From NCBI GenBank assembly GCA_003439945.1, contig QVRM01002192.1, forward strand, positions 3,150,001 to 3,214,000: 64,000 nucleotides of DNA, in the 5' to 3' direction. Each line of letters opens with the position of its first letter. The first letter of the stretch is position 1. Below, piece by piece: positions 57,088-64,000 of this stretch. The stretch is from Dermanyssus gallinae. Its lineage: Eukaryota; Arthropoda; Arachnida; Mesostigmata; Dermanyssidae. The notes beneath the pieces were generated by a model, which was given only the letters and a program-made list of their open reading frames with translations, made no database searches and was not told where the DNA came from. A program made the translations under genes and the position numbers.

Positions 57088-57312
57088 TCAGCCAAGAAAA
57101 AGCCTTCTTCTAGGCAACAGCCTCGCTGGAACCATTTTACGCAACAACAGCTTCGCCGGAACCGCGCCTTTGAGCAGCAGTGGTCTCCTACCAAGTCTCG
57201 CTCTAAGCAACTTAGTTTTGACGAGAGCGCCTGTTAGAAATGGCGCACCTAGCGCCACCTGCAGCATGCAAAGGACGACAAGAAGGAGCAGAGCCAAGGT
57301 AAGAAACTTCAT
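57088..57312 (-). CDS. Small secreted cationic peptide, type 2, segment B copy (74 aa)
   Basis: The encoded protein is identical to the one at 36042-36266: signal MKFLTLALLLLVVLCMLQVA, Arg/Leu-rich Cys-free mature part, RARLGRRP site and terminal RRRLFLG. Even the surrounding 350 bp differ by very few bases, whereas neighbouring parts of the two segments have many substitutions and indels. TATA is at 57483-57488 and AATAAA at 56766-56771. Conservation of this gene between copies supports its being functional, although gene conversion would give the same picture. Confidence 0.67.
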   Translation of the reverse strand: MKFLTLALLLLVVLCMLQVALGAPFLTGALVKTKLLRARLGRRPLLLKGAVPAKLLLRKMVPARLLPRRRLFLG

Positions 57313-57482
57313 CTTGGCACCTCTGTTGCGGTAATGGTGTCTTCGACTACGTGAGGAGCTCGTTTTCCAGGCAACAAGCAGTACGTGCACGTCATACGAT
57401 GCAGACGTCACATGCGATTCGTGGATTGTTGAAGTTCGTTGAGAGCGTCGTAATGATGCTTGATAGCTAGCGTTGTTGACTA

Positions 57483-57488
57483 TTTATA
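57483..57488 (-). promoter_or_regulatory. TATA box, segment B type 2 gene
   Basis: GACTATAAATAGTCAAC on the minus strand, 171 bp upstream of the ATG, the same spacing as in segment A. Confidence 0.55.
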
Positions 57489-58202
57489 GTCGCTCCAACT
57501 CAGTGCCCTTTCTCTATACACAAGCCCTCTCTTCTCTCGAAGGCATTGCCTGCAAGTATCATCATCATTTTCATCGGGGCAGATTACTTAGTATTGCAGA
57601 CTTTAATTGCGCCCCACACTCCGGGTACAGGATTCTGGTTTACTCCAGCCGGTTGAACCTTTTTGGGCTCAGTAACCGCCATCTGCCGAGACGCGACCCT
57701 TCATGGTTAGCCACTCCCGGTGTTTGCGGTGAGAGTGTAGGCGCCATCAGTGCCGACTCATGTGAGTCGAGATCAAGTAACTTCTCACTCACAACACCAA
57801 TAAGAATAACCGTCAAAATAGAACAACGATGATAGCAGACAACAAAATCAAGAACAACAATGACAACTACTCTAAGAGCTATAGAGCTTTGTACACACTT
57901 ATACATACCGGTAATGGTACAGGACTTGTTCTGCAGTATATATATATAGCAATTCACAAGCTATAATGCGATTAATTTAATCAGGAGAGCTCGCTTCGGA
58001 AAATAGACTTGCGTAGTTTACGAAGCACTGTTCTTGTTACGCCATTCCGGTGCTCCGGAGGAAAGCACTTGTGCAATGAACATTCGCATCAGCAAGCTTG
58101 TCATACCACTAAATGGTTGAATAGAGCTGGCGACTTTGATGGTACGCATATACTTGCAATACCCAAGCAGCATTATAACCGTTTAATCTAGTTAAAAAAG
58201 AA

Positions 58203-58822
58203 AAATATTTGCTCAGGATTCTAACTGAAGCTAACGGCGTGGCCTGAGCACATAGTTCCCTGGTTTCTGCTGTCGGGTCCGATCCTGCGTGTGCGGATCT
58301 GCGCATTGTGTTCGAACATGTCAGGAGTGTTGTACAAGTGAAGAAGGATTACAGTCCCGATGATATGTTTATTAATGAGCATAACAATTGGTATGCCGTA
58401 AGTTCGTAAGGAGGTTCCACATGTTACTTAAAAAGGAAATTAGTGGTATTTTTAGGGCGGTCGGGCTCGCGATGTAGTTATTATATGTTGCAAGCAGCAA
58501 GAGCAAAATCATGTTCAGATGTTATTTGTCTGTTTCTGGCGAATTGCGTCTTGATTTGGGTCGGAAGTACAAATCAGATTTATAAGATTAAAGTCAAGCA
58601 AGTTCATGCCAATCCAACTCACTGCCATTATTTGCCTGAACTACATGGTTGCGGCATACGTTTCTTCCCGCATTCACAAAGTAAGCACATGCTGCAATTA
58701 AACGATGAAAATAAGATGTTTATTTTCTGGTTTTCAGACCTTTACAATTTTGAGAGGTCATGATTCGATGTGACCAACGGCGATCATCATGTGAATGACG
58801 GTTATTAAGATGCTTTATGAAC
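58203..58822 (+). pseudogene. Possible decayed multi-exon gene, copy B
   Basis: Counterpart of 37194-37806. The first putative exon starts after TTTGCTCAG with ILTEANGVA, hits TGA, then continues in the same frame to NEHNNWYA and the GTAAGT donor. It lacks nine bases (three codons) present in copy A. The third stretch has one extra T compared with A, which keeps a frame open through HCHYLPELHGCG to DLYNFERS. In the last exon CGA has become TGA, truncating the product after NFERS. The family was not recognised. Confidence 0.27.
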
Positions 58823-59348
58823 TGTTAATGTTTCGTGCATGCTTTATCAAAACGGAGCACCTTTGTTGGATGCCAAGCTTTAAGAACCAATAACCTCGTA
58901 AGCAGTAGGATCTTCCCAAGCAGCCCCAACAGCCTGCTGCAGCTTTGCTTTGAGTAGACTCGCCGTTATTAGGGGCGTTTCAAGCGCCTCCTGGATAGGC
59001 AGAGGGTGATAAGGGGAAAGATGTGCAGCAGGCTCGGCTCCCGTTGGTTTGTTGAAGGCTGCTTGCTTGATCTAAGCTGTGTGGTACTTTTGGTTGCTCG
59101 GCTTGACGACTGATGGTGACGATAACAGACGAGGGTCTTGGCACAATATTGTCTCTCTGACGCAGCAGGTGTCCCACAGAACTGCCTTCCTAATCTCAGC
59201 CCGCCCGCCTCTTCGAGCGCCATTACTGCACGAAAACTCACAGGGGGGAGGGCAAAAATGAAATCACTGTATGAATCGCGAAAACATGTTTATGCCCAGC
59301 GGGTCTGCTAATTTGATTAAACACCTGTATTGCAGGCACAGGTGTGTA
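58823..59348. other. Non-coding spacer of segment B
   Basis: Equivalent of 37807-38351. No gene was recognised. Confidence 0.4.
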
Positions 59349-61950
59349 TATATTTTCAGATTCAGATTCAGAACGTGGTTTATTTGCGAAACTGCATTAC
59401 AAATGCTTAAGTTTTCGAAAAAAATTACATTCATAAAATAGAGTGATTTACACAGTCACATGGTTATATATACAGGTGTGTACACAGTAAACGGTGATCA
59501 GTTCATCGGTGTGATTCAACATTGTAGCAAGGAAATACGCTCGTCACAACAGCATTGCCGACCCTCTGTATGGTGGCTCCTATAACTCATGAATCAATTT
59601 CCATCTCCACAGCTCTTCACTTCACAACGCCTGCTAATACCCTCACCGATCTGTTATACCAGAGCCGGTAGCAAGATACTTTTTCACTTCCCGCACAAAT
59701 ATACTCACAGAGGAGAGAGATCGTATGCGTCCTGGTAGAGCGCTCCAAACATGCGGCAGCCGACACAACAGGGAATGAGACCTAAGTTTATTTTTGGTCC
59801 GCGGTATCACAAATACTGTCGCTCTACGCAGTTGCCTTCTCCGCCTAGGTACCAAGGGAAATACTATATCCTCCGGTAGTAAACCACGAGAGGTTTTGTA
59901 GGCAAGCGTGGCCACTTTAAGAAAATATATTTTTGAGACTGGTAAAAGGTCATAAGGCGCGAACAGATCACTAACTGACTCGTAGCGCCGTCTAGAGAAG
60001 ATGGCGCGAAGTGCATCATTTTGAATCACCTGGACCCTTCGAAGAATGCCTCTGTACCCACCACCCCACAAGAGAACACCATAACATAAAATAGATAAAA
60101 ACAGGGCCTTGTAGACCGTTAAAAGTCCCTCAACGGGAACCCCCACCTGCCTTAATCTTCGCAAAGTAGCAATAACTGCATAACACTTTAGTATTAATTG
60201 ATCTATGTGAGAATGCCAGGATAAATGTTCATGCAATACCAAACCGAGACACCTCACCGCCTGGGAACGATGTACCGTATTAGCACCCAGTTGAAAACTA
60301 TCGGGCAATTGAAGCAGCCTTCTAGCGGGTCGAAATACTAAGATATTGGTTTTGCTTGTATTTACAACCAATCCGTACTCATTGAAAACTTTAACAATTC
60401 TTCCAACTGACTCAAGGGAAGCGCTAATACCACTAGAAACGCTGCCCGGGTCGAGCCGAAACAAGATTGTCGTGTCATCAGCAAAAGCTATCGCCTTTCC
60501 CAGGTTATCGTGCTTGATTTTCAAGAGTATGAAGTTCAGTAATATAAGAAACATAAAGGGACCAAGTACCGAGCCCTGTGGAGTACCCAAGCCAACAAGC
60601 TGCCAAATAGATTGAACAGGCCCAACCTTTACAGATTGAGATCTATCATCAAGATAGGATCTAAACCACTTAACTGTAGAGCCCGTGCAGCCCAAGTGGG
60701 TCAACATCTGGGTAATCAATCCATGGTCAAGGCAATTGAAGGCAGACGCCACGTCTGAAAACACGCCCAAACAAGGCTGGTCAATTTCGACCGAGTCAAC
60801 CACATGCTGCCACAGATGTGCTAGGGCTAAGTCTGTCGATCGGTTTTTACGAAAGCCAAATTGGTCTGATGAAAGGAAGTTAATGTTCTTTAAATAACGA
60901 GTTAGGCTCAGTAACACTAACTTTTCAAAGATCTTTGAAATATAGTCAACAACTGAGATAGGACGGTAGCTGGACGCAAGACACCTATCCCCTTTCCCCT
61001 TGTATAATGGGATTACGTTGGTAGATCGCAGACATCTAGGAAAGTAGCCGCGTTGAAAAGATAGATTAATTATTCTTGCCAAAGGAGCTGCAATAACGGA
61101 AGAAGCTATTTTTAACAATTTAGCCGGAACACCTATGATTCCGCAAGCCCAGCTAGCATTCAAGTTCCTTATCACACTCTCAACATCAGAGGCCTGTACC
61201 CGAGGCAAAGAAAATGATTTGGTCTCCTTTGGCCATACTTCGTCAAGGCGGTGCCCATCAGTACGCGGATTTAACAAGTTTATAGTTTTATATCCAACCG
61301 TAGCGAAATGTAGGTTTAGTTTGTCGGCGATCGACTTTGGTTCACTAATCGTCTGACCCGTGCTGGAAGTTAAGACTGATGGAAGCTCTGCCTTAGAAGG
61401 CTCTCTACCGCAGGCTTTGTTAATATATTTCCACAAACGCCGCGAGTCCGATTTAATGTCATTAAACCGATTTTTATAGAAAGCCTCTCTGGCTAGGCAA
61501 ATAGCGCGTAAATACCGCTTTCGAGCGCATGAGTACGCTGTTTTTGTCTCAGGCGTCAAGTGCTTGCGATACCTTCGATAAACCTTGTTCACCGTGTGCC
61601 TCAACCGACAAAGCCCCGGGGAAAAAGAGAATGCGTGGCTGTCTCGAGAAGAACCAGGACTGTCCAGACTAATTTTTGGAAATGCTTTGTCATAAATCTT
61701 GCCCACGGTAGCCCGAAACGCTTCGAAAGCTGAATCTACATCTAAAGCTTCATAGACGTTGATCCAAGAGGCCCGCCGTACCAAGTCAAGAAATACATCA
61801 ATACTGCTCTGATCATGCCGCCTATGCAAAATGGGTATGTCCCTTCCAGGTACAACCGAAACGGGTTGACCGTCGTTGACAGAGATAATGATTGGATAGT
61901 GATCTGAAAATAATGGGGTCTCTAACACAGCTGCCTCGATAGAATATATA
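59349..61950 (-). mobile_element. Recent 5'-truncated LINE (CR1/Jockey-type), unique to segment B
   Basis: Segment A shows the empty site, a TA tract at 38352-38379. The element inserted there on the minus strand. Its 3' end carries a short tandem tail, CTGAATCTGAATCTGAA (complement of about 59356-59372), of the kind CR1/Jockey-like LINEs use. Its 5' end stops within the endonuclease domain. The target duplication is hidden in TA sequence. One long uninterrupted frame shows the insertion is young. Confidence 0.92.
59643..61943 (-). CDS. LINE ORF2 protein, endonuclease end plus reverse transcriptase (5' partial)
   Basis: Over 760 codons without a stop. There is no ATG at the N-terminus because the element is 5'-truncated. 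Residues count from 61928. It begins with the last motif of an APE endonuclease (SDHYPI, residues 8-13). The RT domain follows: YRPIS 321, SDQFGFRKNRST 354-365, FSDVASAFNCLDH with catalytic Asp 392, TPQGSVLGP 449-457 and FADDTTILF 482-490 with Asp 484 and 485. The palm residues are all present. After PQGSVLGP, the usual ND of LFLIYIND is NF. The C-terminal part has the typical WSALP and final F..VKKYL. The frame looks enzymatically plausible, but without the endonuclease it could not retrotranspose by itself. Confidence 0.88.
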   Translation of the reverse strand, partial: SIEAAVLETPLFSDHYPIIISVNDGQPVSVVPGRDIPILHRRHDQSSIDVFLDLVRRASWINVYEALDVDSAFEAFRATVGKIYDKAFPKISLDSPGSSRDSHAFSFSPGLCRLRHTVNKVYRRYRKHLTPETKTAYSCARKRYLRAICLAREAFYKNRFNDIKSDSRRLWKYINKACGREPSKAELPSVLTSSTGQTISEPKSIADKLNLHFATVGYKTINLLNPRTDGHRLDEVWPKETKSFSLPRVQASDVESVIRNLNASWACGIIGVPAKLLKIASSVIAAPLARIINLSFQRGYFPRCLRSTNVIPLYKGKGDRCLASSYRPISVVDYISKIFEKLVLLSLTRYLKNINFLSSDQFGFRKNRSTDLALAHLWQHVVDSVEIDQPCLGVFSDVASAFNCLDHGLITQMLTHLGCTGSTVKWFRSYLDDRSQSVKVGPVQSIWQLVGLGTPQGSVLGPFMFLILLNFILLKIKHDNLGKAIAFADDTTILFRLDPGSVSSGISASLESVGRIVKVFNEYGLVVNTSKTNILVFRPARRLLQLPDSFQLGANTVHRSQAVRCLGLVLHEHLSWHSHIDQLILKCYAVIATLRRLRQVGVPVEGLLTVYKALFLSILCYGVLLWGGGYRGILRRVQVIQNDALRAIFSRRRYESVSDLFAPYDLLPVSKIYFLKVATLAYKTSRGLLPEDIVFPLVPRRRRQLRRATVFVIPRTKNKLRSHSLLCRLPHVWSALPGRIRSLSSVSIFVREVKKYLATGSGITDR

Positions 61951-61959
61951 TAAATATAT

Positions 61960-63213
61960 ACAGGGTGTTGCAGGAATATTTTTAAAGCGATACATTTATT
62001 GTAGAGCTCGTTAAAGCAAATGTTTTAGTTAAAGCAAACGTCGGTGTGGCGACGTTCAGTACCGCAAACGTGTCGCGCCACAGCCGCAACGCGCTGCCAC
62101 ACAGTCATTTTACATGCACTTAATCTGGACATCTCGCCGAAAAATCTTAATTACTCCGCAACCACAGCTCGCATTGCCATGTGTTTGGTACCAAAATGAT
62201 CGTCATTAAAATGTGCGTCTGCCCAAATGTGTTAGTTTTGAGCGCTGTAAGTGGTCGTAGGGTTATGATTTTGTGGTATTGGGCGTGAAAGCTGATAGAG
62301 AACTTCCTTTTTTGCGAAATTTCTTCTAAGCGACCATGTCGCATCTCTTGACCGGCCTTATATGTTCTTCAGAGGAAGCAGAAATTTCACGAACACGACG
62401 GTGTACTTAGTTTCTATTATTTAGTGATATTACTAAAATGCGTGACACTGGTGTTATTGCCCGACATAGGAACACAAAATGTGCAATTGCGAGACACTAG
62501 CCTAGATAGAAACTAAACACATGGTTGTGTTCGTAAGTCTTCCTTTATGGAAACTAAGCACATCGTCGTGTCCGTGAGAAAGTTCTGCTTCTTCTGAGGA
62601 ACGTATAACGCCGGCCAGAAGATGTGAAATCGTGGTTTAGAGGAGCATTCACAAAAATGTAAGTTATTTTATTAGCTTTCACGCCCAGTACCTCAAAATC
62701 ATAACCATACGACCATTCCCAGCGCTTAAAACTAACACATTCAAGAAAAGTTAATAAAAAAACATCGCATTTTGCGAATTTTCTTTTGAACGACCATGTC
62801 GCAGCTTGTGGTCAGCGTTATATGTTCTTCAACGAAAGCGGAGTTTTCTCACGAACACGACGGTGTGCTCCTATGTCGGGCAACAACACCAGTGTCACAG
62901 ATTTTAGTAATATCACTCTCACTTAAAAACAAGACTTCTCAGAACCCATGTTCCATTTTTTTAAGGTTGTTACGTAAATCTGCCCGTGTACAATTTTTTA
63001 GTGTCATGACCGATTTTTAAGCCACTTCGGCATTTACCTTGTCTAAATTGGACGCCATGAAAACCAATTTAAGTGCGGCCGATCTGGGTCTCGAACCCAG
63101 ACCTCCCGAATGCAAAGCAACGGCTTTTGTTTCTAAGCCATCTTGCTCGGTAAGTGTTTGCTCTAACGAGCTCTACAAATCCTTATATTGCTTTCGAAAT
63201 ATCTCTGTTACAC

Positions 63214-63259
<46 letters not shown>

Positions 63260-63477
63260 AACACGACGGTGTGCTTAGTTTATGTATAGAATAACTGGTT
63301 GTCTCTCAACAGCACATTGTATGCTCCTATGTCGGGCAAAAACACCAGTGTCACAAATTGTAGTAATTTTATTCCCACTCCGAAGCAAGACTTCTCAGAT
63401 CCCATGTTCCATTGGAAAAATGTTTGCTTTACCGAGCTCTACAATTCCATGTATCGCTTTAAAAATCTTTCCGTCAC

Positions 63478-63481
<4 letters not shown>
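61960..63481. mobile_element. Large palindromic TIR element, copy B
   Basis: Same element as 38380-39887. The left end is ACAGGGTGTTGCAGG, with right ends near 63215 (GTTACACCC) and 63481 (TCACACCCT), separated by a TA tract at 63216-63255. Base differences from copy A are scattered and the palindromic organisation is the same. No transposase frame. Confidence 0.75.
62956..63150 (-). mobile_element. tRNA-derived SINE, copy B
   Basis: Counterpart of 39362-39553: B box GGTTCGAGACC, A-box-like TGGCTTAGAAACAAAAG and the tail ACAACCTTAAAAAAATGG on the minus strand. Its presence at the same place in both segments dates it before the duplication. Confidence 0.73.

Positions 63482-63513
<32 letters not shown>
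63482..63513. repeat. (TA)n microsatellite
   Basis: About 32 bp of TA between the palindromic element and the gypsy-like relic. Confidence 0.93.
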
Positions 63514-63519
<6 letters not shown>

Positions 63520-63662
63520 AGTTTTCTGCCTGTTGTTTTCAGATTGAAGTCTTTAAGGTCTAGTATTTGATTCTCTGACTTCTTCAAATATGTGAGTAGA
63601 CTGTTCTCGTAGTTGGTTTTGCCGCCAGATGAGGTTAAGATGGTACTCTGTCTCAATGCAAT

Positions 63663-64000
63663 AGGTCGGCAATAGAAGCACAATAGGTGACAAGGAAGCA
63701 ACCCACGACGACAACGATGATGACTGTGACTCAGGAGACACGTACCACATCGAGACGATCGGTAAGGTGCCTAAACGGAAATTGTTCGCAACATTAAATA
63801 TCGGAGTTGATCAGAATGCCCAGCTGCGCGTTCTCTGAGACACTGGCTCGACATGTGACGTCATGGGTTACAACAAATTTCGCCGACTGAAAGCGGTGTT
63901 AGGAAATATGACAATTGACCATAATTATCGCGCTATCTTGGAAGTGTATGGCAACTCCAAGGCGATTACGATGGGCTCAGTTGAAATTGTCGCATTATCA
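63663..64000 (+). pseudogene. Gypsy-like protease relic, segment B (continues past window)
   Basis: Counterpart of 40756-41093. The frame reads IGKVPKRKLFATLNIG, then a TGA, then DTGSTCDVM, the aspartic protease active site. The TGA just before DTGS is shared with segment A, so the element was dead before the duplication. AGGTCGGCAAT occurs once here, uninterrupted. Confidence 0.82.

Larger units (their letters stand above)
52002..64000 (+). repeat. Segmental duplication, copy B (runs off the window)
   Basis: Direct counterpart of segment A (28994/30732 onward). It has a single version of the 1,738-bp unit, lacks the 40-kb LINE insertion, and carries its own 2.6-kb LINE at 59349-61950. The homology starts at TTAGCTAA(A/G)TGCATG and continues to the last base of the window. 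Confidence 0.93.

Noticed and set aside
28983..64000. Segments A and B as two alleles of one locus
   Set aside because: They lie in tandem on one contig with unrelated sequence between and differ by several kb-scale insertions. Only the perfect 1,738-bp repeat remains suspect as an assembly artefact.

Overview
The window is eukaryotic repeat-rich DNA, most likely from an arthropod. A chelicerate such as a mite or tick is my best guess, but I rank this only as an inference. The grounds are a mariner element, several non-LTR retrotransposon lineages, tRNA-derived SINE-like units, dense (TA)n microsatellites, TATA-box genes with AATAAA signals, and metazoan splice-like signals. There are no operons, no ribosome binding sites and no prokaryotic gene density. 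Most open frames are accidental, many of them read out of (TA)n or triplet repeats.

Layout. (1) 1-2.7 kb: a tandem duplication of about 270 bp. Its second unit carries a mariner element with perfect terminal inverted repeats and a transposase broken by one nonsense codon. (2) 2.7-29 kb: long non-coding DNA with many (TA)n tracts, CAA/TTG and GCA triplet-rich stretches, two tRNA-like (SINE-like) heads and a decayed mariner/Tc1 relic at 20.8 kb. No convincing gene is seen here. (3) 29-41 kb (segment A) and 52-64 kb (segment B): two diverged direct copies of one segmental duplication, with B running off the window. Both carry genes for small secreted cationic peptides, old LINE relics, a possible decayed multi-exon gene, a large palindromic TIR element containing a SINE, and a decayed Ty3/gypsy-like retrotransposon. 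Segment A also has an apparently exact 1,738-bp tandem duplication and a 0.69-kb LINE insertion. Segment B has a 2.6-kb LINE insertion with a long open reverse-transcriptase frame. (4) 42.8-52 kb, between the segments: a TIR MITE, and a nearly full-length non-LTR retrotransposon of the restriction-like-endonuclease type. That element has gag-like CCHC knuckles, a C2H2 finger, a reverse transcriptase with YLDD, and a CCHC plus RPD...D nuclease region, and it ends in TAA repeats. Two 5'-truncated inverted relatives follow it, one split by a 139-bp poly(A)-tailed insert with a 9-bp target-site duplication.

The most interesting content is the peptide gene family, five copies on the minus strand. 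Two related types (54/64 aa and 74 aa) share a signal peptide, a start context, a TATA box, a 5' leader segment and a poly(A) region. Their mature parts are Cys-free and strongly basic. In four of the five copies they end in a Gly just before the stop, which would suit C-terminal amidation. The 74-aa type has an internal GRR that would suit precursor processing. They could be antimicrobial, venom/salivary or signalling peptides; the sequence alone does not decide between these. The remaining features mainly record the order of insertions and duplications around them.
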